Shown here: in pieces, positions 10,045-19,979 of the stretch
Layout: each line of letters starts with the position of its first letter
How positions within the stretch are numbered: the stretch's first letter is position 1
NCBI RefSeq assembly: GCF_020622265.1
Contig: NZ_JACNMQ010000001.1
Span: forward strand, 434,001-498,000
From: Halomonas sp. M20
GTDB taxonomy: Bacteria; Pseudomonadota; Gammaproteobacteria; Pseudomonadales; Halomonadaceae
Direction: 5' to 3'
DNA length: 64,000 bases
Made by a program: the position numbers and the translations under genes
The notes under the pieces: model-generated
The model's input: only the letters and a program-made list of their open reading frames with translations
What the model was told of the DNA's origin: nothing
The model's database searches: none

Positions 10045-10299
10045 CTAGCGCCGGGTATAAAGCCCGACAAAGCACATTACAAGCCCCAACACTGAGAGCA
10101 GCATGCCGCCGTTCACCAGTAGCGAATGTCGCTCGATGAAAGGGTTAAAAGGCTGTGGCTGCTCTCGGCAAGCCGATGCAATGGCGTCCCAGTAACCTCC
10201 CGAGAGCTGGCATTCGCGTATGTCGCCAAGCTCCCAGAAGTAGACGCCCATCAGTATGACAAGCGGCAGAATCAGCAGCAGCGAACCCCATCGCACCAT
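10045..10299 (-). CDS. Small two-helix membrane protein, function unknown
   Basis: 84 residues. Two hydrophobic helices are visible, about residues 5-23 (LLLILPLVILMGVYFW) and 62-81 (VNGGMLLSVLGLVMCFVGLY), joined by a polar loop with two cysteines (ECQLSGG and SACREQ). The loop would face the periplasm if both ends are cytoplasmic. Its ATG shares one base with the TGA of the upstream M48 peptidase gene (TGATG), so translation is very likely coupled. No family was recognised. A role with the peptidase is inference from context only. Confidence 0.7.
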   Translation of the reverse strand: MVRWGSLLLILPLVILMGVYFWELGDIRECQLSGGYWDAIASACREQPQPFNPFIERHSLLVNGGMLLSVLGLVMCFVGLYTRR

Positions 10300-11093
10300 C
10301 AGCCTGGGCTCTGGCAGTTAGGGGTCTTGCCTGCTGCCTGGGCCTGCTGGTAGTAGCTCATGGCGTCGTTCATCTGGGCTTGCAGAAGGTCGATGCGCTG
10401 ACCGTGGCTGGGGTGGGTCGACATCCATACCGGCGGCTGACCGTTGCTGTTGGCGGACATGTTCTGCCACAGGTCGATACTGGCTCGTGGGTCGAATCCG
10501 GCCCGGGCCATCAGATCCAGGCCCAACACATCCGACTCACTCTCCTGCTTGCGGGAGAATGGCATCAGAATGCCATACTGAGCGCCCATGCCGAGCAGCC
10601 CCATCAGCTGCTGACCACCGGCGCTATTGAGCCCAGCCGCCGCCTGAAAGACGGATAGACCGGTTTGAGTCGCCGCCTGCTGAGAGACGCGCTCGTTGGC
10701 ATGGCTTGCCAGAACGTGAGCGATTTCGTGACCGATGACCGCTGCCAGTTGATCCTGGTTCTTCGCCACATTGAGCAGACCGGTATTGACCCCGATGTGG
10801 CCGCCGGGCAGCGCGAAGGCGTTGGCGGAGTCATCCTTGAATACCTTGACCTCCCACTGACCGCCGGACTCAAGCTCTTGGGTGATCGCCCGCGCAACAC
10901 ACTGCACATAGCTATTGGCTTGTCCTTGGACTACGGGAAGTTCTTTCTCGTATTGAGCAAAACTTTGCCCCCCCATTTCGCTAAGCTGTTCATCGGAAAA
11001 CAGCGTCAACTGGGAGCGTCCGGTGGGAGATTGGCTGCAAGCCACGAGGGAGATGAGCAATGCTCCCAATGCGCTACGGTTGATCCATTTCAT
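10299..11093 (-). CDS. M48 family zinc metallopeptidase, outer-membrane-type lipoprotein
   Basis: 264 residues from the ATG at 11093, which has AGGAA 6 nt upstream and begins a lipoprotein signal peptide (MKWINRSALG...) with lipobox LVAC, Cys19. The M48 catalytic motif HEIAH is at residues 122-126 and the downstream zinc ligand region is ESDVLGLDLM. It resembles the LoiP/YggG and BepA class of periplasmic proteases that degrade misfolded envelope proteins, but lacks the C-terminal TPR region of BepA. A start at 11117 would add eight residues before the signal peptide and is less likely. It is coupled to the small membrane protein gene downstream. Confidence 0.9.
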   Translation of the reverse strand: MKWINRSALGALLISLVACSQSPTGRSQLTLFSDEQLSEMGGQSFAQYEKELPVVQGQANSYVQCVARAITQELESGGQWEVKVFKDDSANAFALPGGHIGVNTGLLNVAKNQDQLAAVIGHEIAHVLASHANERVSQQAATQTGLSVFQAAAGLNSAGGQQLMGLLGMGAQYGILMPFSRKQESESDVLGLDLMARAGFDPRASIDLWQNMSANSNGQPPVWMSTHPSHGQRIDLLQAQMNDAMSYYQQAQAAGKTPNCQSPG

Positions 11094-11204
11094 ACGGTTT
11101 TCCTGATTTCTGAACATTATCTATCTGGACCGAAGTGGTGTTGAGCTTCAAGATACCCGGATGACTTCCAGCGTCAACCATTGTCGACAAGGAGCCCTGT
11201 ATTC

Positions 11205-12065
11205 ATGGATGCGGAACTGAGCCAACGCTTGATTCGACTACTCGATCGGGTCGAGGCCTGGCTGCCACCTCAGCCGCCAGAATTGGATTGGACGCGCGAT
11301 GTGGCCGCTCTGTGGCAGCGCCATTCATTGGGTGGCCAACTGTTGCCCATCGCGCCTCGGGATAGCGTGGGGCTGGATGATTTGATCGGTATCGAGCGGC
11401 AAAAAGGTGCGTTATTGACCAATACTCGTGCATTTCTGCAAGGCTTGCCCGCCAACCATGCGCTGCTTTGGGGTGCTCGTGGCAGCGGCAAGTCGTCCTT
11501 GGTGCGAGCATTGCTCAACGGTCTTGCATCAGAGGGGTTACGACTCATTCAGGTGGATCGTCATGACCTGGTGGGGCTGCCGGTTCTGGTGCAACAGCTG
11601 CGCGATACGGCGCATCACTTCATCGTCTATTGCGACGATCTCTCCTTCGAGGGCAGTGACGATGGCTACAAGGCCCTCAAGAGCGTACTCGATGGCACCC
11701 TGACCGGTCCGCCGAAAAATGTGCTGCTGTATGCGACTTCCAACCGCCGCCACCTGCTTCCGGAGTCGATGGAGGACAACGCCCAGACGCGCCTGGTCGG
11801 CAATGAGCTTCATCATGGCGATGCGGTGGAGGAGCGAATCTCGCTGTCGGATCGTTTCGGCCTGTGGCTTTCCTTTCGTGCCTTCGATCAGGACACCTAC
11901 CTGCAGGCGTGCCGACACTGGGTCGCGTATCTTGACCAGAATGTGCAATGGAACGATGAGGCTCGAACGGAAGCATTGCGCTATGCCACCTTGCGTGGCG
12001 TCAGAAGCGGACGCGCGGCCTGGCAGTTTGCCTGCCAGTGGGTGGGTAGTCAGGCAGGCGTCTAA
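11205..12065 (+). CDS. DUF815 AAA+-type ATP-binding protein
   Basis: 286 residues. Walker A is GARGSGKSSL, Walker B is IVYCDDLSFEG and a sensor-1-like segment is LLYATSNRRHL, the typical order of the DUF815 P-loop family. LDDLIGIERQK is the conserved N-terminal segment. The cellular role of DUF815 proteins is not established. The ATG at 11205 lies 10 nt after AAGGAG; a TTG at 11181 would place the RBS inside the gene. Its TAA stop sits exactly at the left boundary of a repeat element. Confidence 0.88.
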   Translation: MDAELSQRLIRLLDRVEAWLPPQPPELDWTRDVAALWQRHSLGGQLLPIAPRDSVGLDDLIGIERQKGALLTNTRAFLQGLPANHALLWGARGSGKSSLVRALLNGLASEGLRLIQVDRHDLVGLPVLVQQLRDTAHHFIVYCDDLSFEGSDDGYKALKSVLDGTLTGPPKNVLLYATSNRRHLLPESMEDNAQTRLVGNELHHGDAVEERISLSDRFGLWLSFRAFDQDTYLQACRHWVAYLDQNVQWNDEARTEALRYATLRGVRSGRAAWQFACQWVGSQAGV

Positions 12066-12208
12066 GGAATTACTGCATAAATGCCTACACGAACGAATTG
12101 CTGCGTTGCGCGGTGCTCGAAAACTCGCCTAACCCCATGTTATGTCTCGTTTTCTGCGCTCCGTGCGCCTTGCACTTCATTTCGCTCGGCGATTTATTCA
12201 GCAATTCC
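12066..12208 (+). mobile_element. MITE-like inverted-repeat element, copy 1 (143 bp)
   Basis: The ends are imperfect inverted repeats: left GGAATTACTGCATAAAT, right (reverse complement) GGAATTGCTGAATAAAT. Internal GAAAAC and GTTTTC arms make the whole unit a long imperfect palindrome. It carries no ORF of its own. It is flanked by CTAA on the left and CTAG on the right, compatible with a 4-bp YTAR target as known for IS5-group transposases (inference). A second copy in the same orientation is at 19824-19979. It fills the whole space between the stop codons of the DUF815 gene and der. Confidence 0.8.
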
Positions 12209-13615
12209 CTAGCGACGACTCTTGCGTGCTGCTTCCTTGGTTCTCGCCAGCTCCCGCTTCTTGGCTTTTTCACGATCGCTTGCGTTGGCATCGCTGTCAA
12301 AGGGATTGTCCCCGGAGCGAAACTCGAAGCGCACCGGCGTACCGCGAATTTTCAGCACCTTGCGGAAGGTGTTGGTCAAATAGCGTCGGTAGGCTTCCGG
12401 CAGGGATTTCGTCTGATTGCCGTGCACGACGATGATCGGCGGATTGCTGCCGCCCTGGTGGGCCATGCGCAGCTTGATACGGCGGCCATGTACCAGCGGG
12501 GGCTGATGCTCGCTCACCGCGTCCTGCAGAATGGTGGTGAGACGGTTGGTGGACCAGTGACCGTTGGCGGCCTTGAAGGCGCGCTCGATGGACGGATACA
12601 GATCGCCGACAGCGGTGCCGTGCAGCGCCGAGATGAAGTGCAGGTCCGCATAGTCGGCAAAGCCCAGGCGCCGTTTGATGTCGGCGCGCATCTTGTCGCG
12701 CTGCTCGCTTTCCAGGCCGTCCCACTTGTTGACCGCCAGCACCAGAGCGCGTCCGGAAGTCAGCACGTAATCGAGTAGATGCAGGTCTTGTTCCACGAGC
12801 CCGCTTCTGGCATCGAGCACCACGATGGCGACATGACACTCCTTGATCGCCTCCAGGGTCTTGATGATGGAGAATTTCTCCGCCACCAGGCTGACATTCT
12901 TGCGCCGCCGGACACCGGCGGTATCCACCAGCACGTAAGGGCGACCACGCCGCTCGAAGGGGATTTCGATGGCATCCCGGGTAGTGCCGGCCTCGTCGAA
13001 CACCACCACCCGCTCCTCGCCCAGAAGCCGATTGACCAGGGTCGACTTGCCCACGTTGGGTCGCCCGATCACGCCGATACGAATGCCTTTATCCGTAGCA
13101 GGGGTCGCATAGCCTTCGCCGCGTTCGGGAAACGGCGCCAGCACTTCGTCGATCAGCGCCGTGACGTTGCGCCCATGGGCTGCGGCAATGGCATGTGGAT
13201 CGCCAATGCCCAAGGTCCAGAAATCCGCCATTGCCGAATGTTCTTCCAGGCCATCGGTCTTGTTGACCACCAGCCAGGTCTTCTTCTGATTGACTCGTAG
13301 ATGGTTGGCAATGGCCTCGTCGGCAACGTTCAGCCCGGCCCGGGCATCCACCATGAACAGCACGATGTCCGCTTCGTCGATGGCCACCAGGGACTGTTCC
13401 GCCATGACCGCATCGATGCCTTCTTCATCGCCACTGATGCCACCGGTATCGATGACCGTATAGGTCTTGCCGCCCAGCTGGCCGTTGCCGTACTTGCGAT
13501 CCCGGGTCAGCCCGGGGAAGTCCGCCACCAGGGCATCCCGGGTACGGGTCAGACGGTTGAAGAGGGTGGACTTGCCTACGTTTGGCCTGCCCACCAGGGC
13601 GATTACGGGGTTCAT
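12209..13615 (-). CDS. der: Ribosome biogenesis GTPase Der (EngA)
   Basis: 468 residues from ATG 13615, giving [20 protein letters not shown]. Two GTPase domains in tandem each carry the P-loop GRPNVGKST, followed by DTGG or DTAG and NKxDG motifs. A C-terminal KH-like domain ends in a very basic tail ([18 protein letters not shown]). Der is an essential GTPase acting in 50S subunit maturation. It ends the bamB-der string, starting 11 nt after the bamB stop. Its TAG stop lies in the CTAG that bounds repeat copy 1. An in-frame TTG at 13630 is a less likely start. Confidence 0.97.
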   Translation of the reverse strand: MNPVIALVGRPNVGKSTLFNRLTRTRDALVADFPGLTRDRKYGNGQLGGKTYTVIDTGGISGDEEGIDAVMAEQSLVAIDEADIVLFMVDARAGLNVADEAIANHLRVNQKKTWLVVNKTDGLEEHSAMADFWTLGIGDPHAIAAAHGRNVTALIDEVLAPFPERGEGYATPATDKGIRIGVIGRPNVGKSTLVNRLLGEERVVVFDEAGTTRDAIEIPFERRGRPYVLVDTAGVRRRKNVSLVAEKFSIIKTLEAIKECHVAIVVLDARSGLVEQDLHLLDYVLTSGRALVLAVNKWDGLESEQRDKMRADIKRRLGFADYADLHFISALHGTAVGDLYPSIERAFKAANGHWSTNRLTTILQDAVSEHQPPLVHGRRIKLRMAHQGGSNPPIIVVHGNQTKSLPEAYRRYLTNTFRKVLKIRGTPVRFEFRSGDNPFDSDANASDREKAKKRELARTKEAARKSRR

Positions 13616-13626
13616 GGTATGCGCGT

Positions 13627-14784
13627 TCAATCCTCGGTCGATTCAATAGCGAAGGCGCTCAGCTCACCGTCGTTGGTCAGCGCGAAAAGTCGGCCATCGC
13701 CGGTGAGCAGCGGTAGACTGATGCCATCACCGCCAATATCACGCCGGCCGACGAACCTGCCGCTATCGAGTGCGAGCAGATGCACGTAGCCTTCGTAGTC
13801 GCCTAGCGCAATATCCCCACCGACAAGGGCCGGTGAGGTCAACCAGCGGCCTTCCAGGGCATCGGATTCCCATAGCAGGCGGCCTGAAAGCGCGTCCAGG
13901 GCTAGCACGTGGCTTGCGTCGTTTACGGTGATCAGCGTATCACCAACCAGCAATGGCGTGAGATAGCTCGATTCTTCCCGAGACCACAGGATTTCGCCAC
14001 TGGTGGCTTCCAGGGCCAGCAGACGACCGTTGTAGCTGGTGACATAGAGGCGCCCATCCCGAGTCAACAGGGGTTGCCCGTCCAGGTCCACCAAACGGCC
14101 GACTTCGCTGCGCCCCTGGGGAACGGCAACCCGCAGATCCCACAGCGGCTGGCCGCTACGGTTGTCGAGGGTCACTAGGCGTCCATTGGCAAAACCGGCG
14201 AAGGTGACCTGTTCGATCACTCGAGGCGTTCCGGTGCCGCGCAGGGTCAACGCCGGCTGATTGGCGGTATAGACCCAGTGCTCGGCACCGGTTTCGCGAT
14301 CGAGTGCCGTTACTGCCCCATCGACGCTCTGAATCACCAGCAGGCGGCGATTGGCTTGAGGCGGGGCGAGCACTTCGCTGGATACCCGAGAGCGCCAGAG
14401 CTCCGTGCCATCCGCCTGGTCGAGAGCGAGCACTTCACCGTTGCGAGTACCAAGATACACGCGGTCGGCAACGGCGGTCAGCCCGCTTGAAATCGGTGTG
14501 TTCAGCTCTTTCTGCCAAAGCGTTTCACCGCTGGCAGCGTCGATGGCCCGCACCAATCCGGATTGATCCGCGGCAAACACGCGGCCATCTTCCAGCGCTG
14601 GGGTGATCGGATAGCCTGCGATACCCAGGCCGTCACCGATGCCTTGATCCCAAAGGCTGTTCAGTTCGACCCGGGTATCAAAAGACTCGAGATCCTTGGG
14701 TGGGTATTTCGGCTCGACCTTGCCGGCACAGCCAGCCAGCAGAGTGACCAGCACGGTAGGTACGAGCAAATGAGTAAGTTTCAT
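13627..14784 (-). CDS. bamB: Outer membrane protein assembly factor BamB
   Basis: 385 residues. The signal peptide has lipobox LAGC ([12 protein letters not shown]). The remainder is an eight-bladed PQQ/quinoprotein-type beta-propeller with repeats such as [32 protein letters not shown] and [16 protein letters not shown]. BamB is the lipoprotein subunit of the BAM complex that inserts beta-barrel proteins in the outer membrane. Its start overlaps the yfgM stop by 4 bp. Confidence 0.97.
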   Translation of the reverse strand: MKLTHLLVPTVLVTLLAGCAGKVEPKYPPKDLESFDTRVELNSLWDQGIGDGLGIAGYPITPALEDGRVFAADQSGLVRAIDAASGETLWQKELNTPISSGLTAVADRVYLGTRNGEVLALDQADGTELWRSRVSSEVLAPPQANRRLLVIQSVDGAVTALDRETGAEHWVYTANQPALTLRGTGTPRVIEQVTFAGFANGRLVTLDNRSGQPLWDLRVAVPQGRSEVGRLVDLDGQPLLTRDGRLYVTSYNGRLLALEATSGEILWSREESSYLTPLLVGDTLITVNDASHVLALDALSGRLLWESDALEGRWLTSPALVGGDIALGDYEGYVHLLALDSGRFVGRRDIGGDGISLPLLTGDGRLFALTNDGELSAFAIESTED

Positions 14785-15440
14785 AGCGTAATGTCCTTCG
14801 CTCCCAGGTCGTCGAGTTTGAGCTGTATACCATAGACGGGCTGTCCGGCTTCCTGGGATAGTTGCAGCGCCTGCCGATAAGCTTCCCGGGCCTGGTCATC
14901 GCGATCCAGGGCGATGAGAATGTCGCCCCGGGTATCGGCACGTTGCGCCGTCAGGGAGTCGGGTACCCCGGATTCAAGAGTGGCAAGTGCCTGCTCGGCC
15001 TCGTCTTGCGCCAGCTGAAGTCGTGCCAGGCGTAGCCGCGCCAATCCCTTGAGATAATCACGATCGGTAGAGGCGATCAGCGCTTCGAGGGTGGTGCTAC
15101 CCGATTCGTAGTCATCCTTAGAGACTGCCATGCGTGCCCGCAGCAGCGTGGCGAGATCCGCATAAAGCGTGCCGTCATGGTTGTCGATGATCTCACCCAC
15201 CAGCTGCTGGGCTCGGCTTTGGGCGTCATCGGACAACTCCTCCTGGCTCGCAAGAGACAAAAGTTCCTGATAACGCAGCGAAGCGGCTTCGGACTGATTC
15301 GCCTGGTAGTTCTGCCAGGCATTCCAGCCCAGCACGCCGGCGATGGCGATCACGACACCGGCGATCAGCGACGTGCCATTTTCCTTCCACCAGCGCTTGA
15401 GTGCGTCAAGCTGCTCTTCTTCGGTTTGTAGCTCCGCCAC
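14781..15440 (-). CDS. yfgM: YfgM family ancillary SecYEG translocon/TPR protein
   Basis: 219 residues from a GTG start. AGGAG lies 7 nt before GTG 15440 and is inside the frame if the ATG at 15455 is used, so GTG is preferred and gives MAELQTEEEQLDALKRWW, the usual family N-terminus. One transmembrane helix (SLIAGVVIAIAGVLGW, about residues 25-40) anchors a periplasmic TPR-like domain. In E. coli YfgM is found with the chaperone PpiD at the Sec translocon. It lies between hisS and bamB, the standard order. Confidence 0.93.
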   Translation of the reverse strand: MAELQTEEEQLDALKRWWKENGTSLIAGVVIAIAGVLGWNAWQNYQANQSEAASLRYQELLSLASQEELSDDAQSRAQQLVGEIIDNHDGTLYADLATLLRARMAVSKDDYESGSTTLEALIASTDRDYLKGLARLRLARLQLAQDEAEQALATLESGVPDSLTAQRADTRGDILIALDRDDQAREAYRQALQLSQEAGQPVYGIQLKLDDLGAKDITL

Positions 15441-15480
15441 GGGCGGTCTCCTCATCTTTCTGATAATTGGCTGCGTCGGT

Positions 15481-16758
15481 CTAGCGTAACAATTCCTGCA
15501 AGCGTTCGATCATCGTGGCATCGGTCAAGGTTTCCTGATCGCGGTCTTCGCGTAGAAACTTGAGACCCAAAGTGCCTTGATCGAGTTCGTCTTCACCCAG
15601 GATCAGGGCCAGTTGCGCGCCGCTCTTGTCTGCCTTCTTGATCTGGCTCTTGAAGCTGCCGCCGCCGCAGTGCACCTGCAGCGTAAGATGGGGCAGGGCG
15701 TCGCGAAGCCTTTCGCCCAACAGCAGTGCCTCGCGTTCGGCGCGCTCGCCCATGGCCAGCAGATAGGCATCCGGCCCGCGCTGACTTTCCGCGGGAACGA
15801 GATTCAGGGTTTCAAGCAGCAGAATCAGGCGTTCGACGCCCATGGCAAATCCCACCGCCGGGGTCGGCTTGCCCCCAAGCTGTTCCACCAGGCCGTCGTA
15901 ACGTCCGCCGGCGCACACGGTGCCCTGACTGCCAAGCGCCGTGGTGGTCCACTCGAACACGGTACGTGAATAGTAGTCGAGCCCGCGCACCAGCCTAGGG
16001 TTGATGACATAGGCAATGCCTGCTGCATCGAGCAGATCCGTGAGGGCTGCAAAGTGTGCCCGGGATTCATCGTCAAGATACTCGAGCAGCTGCGGCGCCT
16101 GGGCCAGCATCTCCGCCATGGCGGGGTTCTTGGAGTCGAGGATGCGCAGGGGGTTGCTCGACAGGCGCCGGCGCGAATCCTCGTCAAGAAGGTCAAAGTG
16201 AGATTCGAAATAGGCGGTCAGTGTCTCGCGATAAGCACGCCGGGCCTCGAGCGACCCCAGGGAGTTGAGTTCCAGAGTGACGTGCTCAAAGAGGCCTAGC
16301 GCCTCCCACAATCGTGCCGAGAGCAGGATGATCTCCGCATCGATATCCGGACCTTCAATGCCGAAGGTCTCGACACCGACCTGATGAAACTGGCGATAGC
16401 GCCCTTTCTGAGGACGTTCGTGACGAAACATCGGGCCCTGATACCACAGGCGCTGGGTCTGGTTGTGCAGCAGGCCATTTTCCATGGCGGCCCGCACGCA
16501 GCTGGCGGTGCCTTCCGGGCGCAGGGTCAGGCTGTCGCCGTTACGATCCTCGAAGGTGTACATCTCCTTTTCGACGATATCGGTGACCTCGCCGATGGAT
16601 CGGGCGAACAGGGCGGTCTGTTCCAGAATGGGCGTGCGAATCTCGAGATAGCCATAACGGCGCATCAACGACCGGATTTGCGCCTCGAAATACTGCCAGA
16701 GTGGCGATTGTTCCGGCAACAGGTCGTTCATGCCCCGAATGGCCTGGATATTTTTCAA
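15481..16758 (-). CDS. hisS: Histidyl-tRNA synthetase
   Basis: 425 residues, class II synthetase. Motif 2 contains [20 protein letters not shown]. The HisA signatures [15 protein letters not shown] and [15 protein letters not shown] are present, and motif 3 ends [13 protein letters not shown]. The C-terminal anticodon-binding domain follows. It charges tRNA-His. It lies 68 bp downstream of ispG in the conserved ispG-hisS-yfgM-bamB-der series. Confidence 0.98.
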   Translation of the reverse strand: MKNIQAIRGMNDLLPEQSPLWQYFEAQIRSLMRRYGYLEIRTPILEQTALFARSIGEVTDIVEKEMYTFEDRNGDSLTLRPEGTASCVRAAMENGLLHNQTQRLWYQGPMFRHERPQKGRYRQFHQVGVETFGIEGPDIDAEIILLSARLWEALGLFEHVTLELNSLGSLEARRAYRETLTAYFESHFDLLDEDSRRRLSSNPLRILDSKNPAMAEMLAQAPQLLEYLDDESRAHFAALTDLLDAAGIAYVINPRLVRGLDYYSRTVFEWTTTALGSQGTVCAGGRYDGLVEQLGGKPTPAVGFAMGVERLILLLETLNLVPAESQRGPDAYLLAMGERAEREALLLGERLRDALPHLTLQVHCGGGSFKSQIKKADKSGAQLALILGEDELDQGTLGLKFLREDRDQETLTDATMIERLQELLR

Positions 16759-16826
16759 GAAAGTGCTCCTGACATACCGATCGACGGGCTATCTTACCCG
16801 CTACGGCGTCGCGCCGAAACGGTACG

Positions 16827-17942
16827 TCAGCTTTGACGCGCGATCACGTCTTCCTGGGCGATCTCTTTTTCGCGTACCTTGTCGCGAATCAAGCGCTCGA
16901 GATCGTCGACCAGATGGTCGTTACGCAGCTTGGAGGCGGGTTTGCCGTCGATATAGACCAGATTGGCCGGATCGCCACCGGTCAGGCCGATGTCGGTCTC
17001 CTTGGCTTCACCCGGGCCGTTGACCACACAGCCAATGACCGAGACGTCAAGCGGCGTCATGACATCTTCAAGTCGCATCTCGAGTTCGTTCATGGTGCCG
17101 ATGACGTCGAAGTTCTGCCGCGAGCAGCTGGGACAGGCGATGAAATTGATGCCCTTGGCGCGCAGCTTGAGGCTCTTGAGCATGTCGAAACCGACCTTGA
17201 TCTCCTCGACCGGGTCTGCGGCAAGAGACACGCGAATGGTATCGCCGATGCCATCCATCAACAGCATCCCCAGGCCGATCGAGGACTTGACGGTACCGGC
17301 GCGCAGGCCACCGGCTTCGGTGATTCCCAGATGCAGCGGTTGCTCGATGCGACTGGCAAGCTCGCGATAGGCGGCCACCGCCATGAACACATCGGAGGCC
17401 TTGACGCTGACCTTGAAGTCGGGGAAATCGAGGCGCTCGAGATGATCGATATGGCGCAGGGCGGATTCGACCAGCGCGGCCGGTGTCGGCTCGCCGTATT
17501 TTTTCTGCAGGTCCTTTTCCAGGGAGCCCGCGTTCACACCGATGCGAATCGGGATGCCGTTGTCTCGGGCGGCGCTGACGACAGCCTGTACCCGATCTTC
17601 GCGACCGATGTTGCCGGGATTGATGCGCAGACAATCTACGCCTAGCTCGGCGACCCGCAGGGCGATCTTGTAATCGAAATGAATATCCGCCACCAAGGGG
17701 ACGTTGACCCGCTGCTTGATACGGCCGAAGGTTTCCGCTGCGTCCATGGTGGGGACCGAGACGCGAACGATATCGGCCCCTGCGGTTTCCAGGCGTTCGA
17801 TCTGGGCCACGGTGGCATCGACATCGAGGGTGTCGGTATTGGTCATGCTTTGTACGGAGATAGGGGCATCACCCCCTACCGCCACGGAGCCAACGTGAAT
17901 CTGGCGCGACTTGCGACGCTTGATCGGAGATTGAGCGTGCAT
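16827..17942 (-). CDS. ispG: 4-hydroxy-3-methylbut-2-en-1-yl diphosphate synthase (GcpE)
   Basis: 371 residues. A TIM-barrel N-terminal domain ([32 protein letters not shown]) is followed by the iron-sulfur domain with cysteines in [11 protein letters not shown] and [16 protein letters not shown]; these three Cys and a Glu ligate the [4Fe-4S] cluster. It performs the penultimate step of the MEP isoprenoid pathway. The rodZ-like gene is 9 bp upstream on the same strand. Confidence 0.98.
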   Translation of the reverse strand: MHAQSPIKRRKSRQIHVGSVAVGGDAPISVQSMTNTDTLDVDATVAQIERLETAGADIVRVSVPTMDAAETFGRIKQRVNVPLVADIHFDYKIALRVAELGVDCLRINPGNIGREDRVQAVVSAARDNGIPIRIGVNAGSLEKDLQKKYGEPTPAALVESALRHIDHLERLDFPDFKVSVKASDVFMAVAAYRELASRIEQPLHLGITEAGGLRAGTVKSSIGLGMLLMDGIGDTIRVSLAADPVEEIKVGFDMLKSLKLRAKGINFIACPSCSRQNFDVIGTMNELEMRLEDVMTPLDVSVIGCVVNGPGEAKETDIGLTGGDPANLVYIDGKPASKLRNDHLVDDLERLIRDKVREKEIAQEDVIARQS

Positions 17943-17951
17943 AGGACTGGT

Positions 17952-18983
17952 TCATTCTCCCAAAGTGAAACGGGCGACATTGGTACCGGCGGCCCGGGTG
18001 CCGAGATCTATCTCTTCGCCACGATACCGCAATTCGACGTCATCGGCATTGCCTATGGTCAAACGAAAGGGAGGTTCGCCTTCCGCGGTGGCTTCGGTGC
18101 CCGCCGCTTGCAGGCCGACCAGGATACGTTCCCCACTAGCGTCGAAGACCTCGGTCCAGGACTCCTCGTTGAAAACGAAGGCAAGACGTCGGCTATCCGG
18201 CGGAGTCACGGCCGGAGCTGTCTCGTCGGCATCATTGGCGTCGGTGGCCTGCTCTTCAGGCTGCCCGTTCGCAGCATCAGTGCCCGCATCGGACATATCC
18301 GGCGCGGTGGCCGGTTCGATCATGCTGGCGGTGTCATCATTGGTTGCGGAATCACCCACGGCTTCATCGTTCGTGGCACTGTCATCGACCAATCCCAATT
18401 CTTCGTCTTCCGCCGGCAGCGGAGGCAGGTCGGCATCGTTTTCGCCGGAAGCGGCGGGGTTGTCAGTGGCCGCGCCATCCGGATCGTTCTCCGATCCATC
18501 CTCCGAGATTTCCATTTCCGCGGATTCCCCGAGCCCCAATCCGTCGACGATGTCGTTACCATTGCGGCTTTGCCACCACAGTAGCGTCAAGGCGATCAGG
18601 CCCAGGATGACCAGTACCGTCACCAGCTTGAAGACCCAGGGGCCGACCCGGGAAGGTTGCTTGGCGTTGTGTACCGGGGCGACCTTGCGCTCGTGATCGC
18701 TGTGGCCGTGCTGGCTGTTGTAGATGTCCACGACTTCGCGTTCATCGATTCCCATCAGGCGGGCATAGGCACGCAGGTAACCTCGGCGGTAGGCGGTGAT
18801 GGGCACTTCATCGTAGCGGTCCGCCTCCAGCCCCGCGACAACCGCTGGGCGCAGGTTGAGCTGTATGGCCACTTCCTCGAGGCTGAGCCCTTGACGCTCG
18901 CGCTCGCCTTTCAAGAGCTTGCCGGCTGACCCGGGATGCGCTGGCTCGAAACTGGTTTGCTGTCGTTCTTGTATATCGCTCAT
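17952..18983 (-). CDS. rodZ: RodZ-like cell-shape protein (HTH + transmembrane + DUF4115)
   Basis: 343 residues from ATG 18983, with AGGAAGG 7 nt upstream. The N-terminal HTH of Xre type (GERERQGLSLEEVAIQLNL) spans about residues 20-90. One transmembrane helix (VFKLVTVLVILGLIALTLL) lies near residue 120. A long acidic, Asp/Asn/Thr/Ala-rich linker follows, then the C-terminal DUF4115 beta domain (FVFNEESWTEVFDASGERIL). RodZ links MreB filaments to the elongasome across the inner membrane. The strongly acidic periplasmic linker fits a halophile-style proteome. It is located between pilW and ispG as in pseudomonads. Confidence 0.92.
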   Translation of the reverse strand: MSDIQERQQTSFEPAHPGSAGKLLKGERERQGLSLEEVAIQLNLRPAVVAGLEADRYDEVPITAYRRGYLRAYARLMGIDEREVVDIYNSQHGHSDHERKVAPVHNAKQPSRVGPWVFKLVTVLVILGLIALTLLWWQSRNGNDIVDGLGLGESAEMEISEDGSENDPDGAATDNPAASGENDADLPPLPAEDEELGLVDDSATNDEAVGDSATNDDTASMIEPATAPDMSDAGTDAANGQPEEQATDANDADETAPAVTPPDSRRLAFVFNEESWTEVFDASGERILVGLQAAGTEATAEGEPPFRLTIGNADDVELRYRGEEIDLGTRAAGTNVARFTLGE

Positions 18984-19011
18984 GGATGAGCCTTCCTCTT
19001 CGATTCGGGGG

Positions 19012-19761
19012 TCAAGGGTCGTCTCGGGCATCGAGTTGGCGCGAGTAGAAAGCAGCGGAGGCGCTCTCGCCTCGAACTCTAGCGAGCTGTTCTGCCAGTT
19101 TCAGGCTTTCCGGCGTGGTGCCGGCCAGACGAATGAAGGATTGCAGCTGCTCCCAGGCCCGCCGGTCATTGCCCTGGGCGTGGTCGATGCGCGCAAGCAC
19201 CAGGTAGCTGCGGGCACTGCGTGGATTTACCGCCTGGGCGCGCTTCAGACTACTGCGTGCGGCGGCGGCATCCCCAAGCTCCCATTGGCATAGGCCTAGA
19301 TTGGTGAGTAGCTGGGCACGGTTGGTGTACTTGATGTCCTGAGCTGCGCGTTCGAGCTGGGTGCAGGACTCCTCGATACGGCCTTGGGAATACAGGAAAG
19401 CCGCATAGTTGTTGCGACCTTGGGTGAATCCAGATTCGATGGCCAGTGCTCGGCGAAAAAAGCGATCCGCCATGGCGTTTTCGCCCTGGCGTTGATAGAG
19501 CAGTGCCTGGACCTGCAGTGCTCGAGGAGAATCGGGGTCGATTTCAAGGGCCCGGTCGAGTTTGGCCTGAGCCCGGGGCAGGTTGCCCTGTTCCATGTAC
19601 TCGATGGCCATGGTGGTGTTGAGTTCGAGGGCCTGCTTGTCATCCGTTGCCGCATTGTTCAGGCCAGGCCCGGTCTCGACGGCGCAGCCCGACAACCCTG
19701 TGATGGCGAGCAGTACGGCGCATAGCCTGACGAGCATCGGGGAATAGCGAAATAGGCTCAT
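19012..19761 (-). CDS. pilW: Type IV pilus biogenesis/stability lipoprotein PilW (PilF)
   Basis: 249 residues from ATG 19761 with GAGGG just upstream. Signal peptide with lipobox LSGC (AVLLAITGLSGCAVE). About six TPR motifs follow, e.g. AIEYMEQGNLPRAQAKLDRA and ALLYQRQGENAMADRFFRRA. PilW/PilF is the outer-membrane pilotin needed for assembly of the PilQ secretin. The rlmN-pilW-rodZ-ispG order is conserved in many gammaproteobacteria. Here a repeat element separates rlmN from pilW. No other pilus gene is in the window. Confidence 0.93.
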   Translation of the reverse strand: MSLFRYSPMLVRLCAVLLAITGLSGCAVETGPGLNNAATDDKQALELNTTMAIEYMEQGNLPRAQAKLDRALEIDPDSPRALQVQALLYQRQGENAMADRFFRRALAIESGFTQGRNNYAAFLYSQGRIEESCTQLERAAQDIKYTNRAQLLTNLGLCQWELGDAAAARSSLKRAQAVNPRSARSYLVLARIDHAQGNDRRAWEQLQSFIRLAGTTPESLKLAEQLARVRGESASAAFYSRQLDARDDP

Positions 19762-19823
19762 GGGACCCTCTATGAGCAGGCTCTGACAAGGCTGCAGCAA
19801 GCGCCAAAAAATGACTGGGTTAA

Positions 19824-19979
19824 GGAATCATTGCATAAATGCCTACGCGAACGAATCGCTGCGTTGCGCGGTGCTCGAAAACTCGCCTAACATCATGTTA
19901 TGTCTCGTTTTCTGCGCTCCGTGCGTCTTACGACGTGCGACGCCCGCTTATTTCGCTCGGCGATTTATTCAGCAACTCC
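19824..19979 (+). mobile_element. MITE-like inverted-repeat element, copy 2 (156 bp)
   Basis: Same structure and orientation as the element at 12066-12208. It has left end GGAATCATTGCATAAAT and right end (reverse complement) GGAGTTGCTGAATAAAT, and shares long runs with copy 1 such as CTGCGTTGCGCGGTGCTCG. It has a ~13-bp longer, diverged segment near the right end. Flanks are TTAA (left) and CTAG (right). It lies between rlmN and pilW within a co-directional gene string. Confidence 0.8.

Noticed and set aside
16833-18584. Two long plus-strand ORFs antisense to ispG and rodZ
   Set aside because: They are antisense shadows of well-supported genes with no domain and no RBS support.
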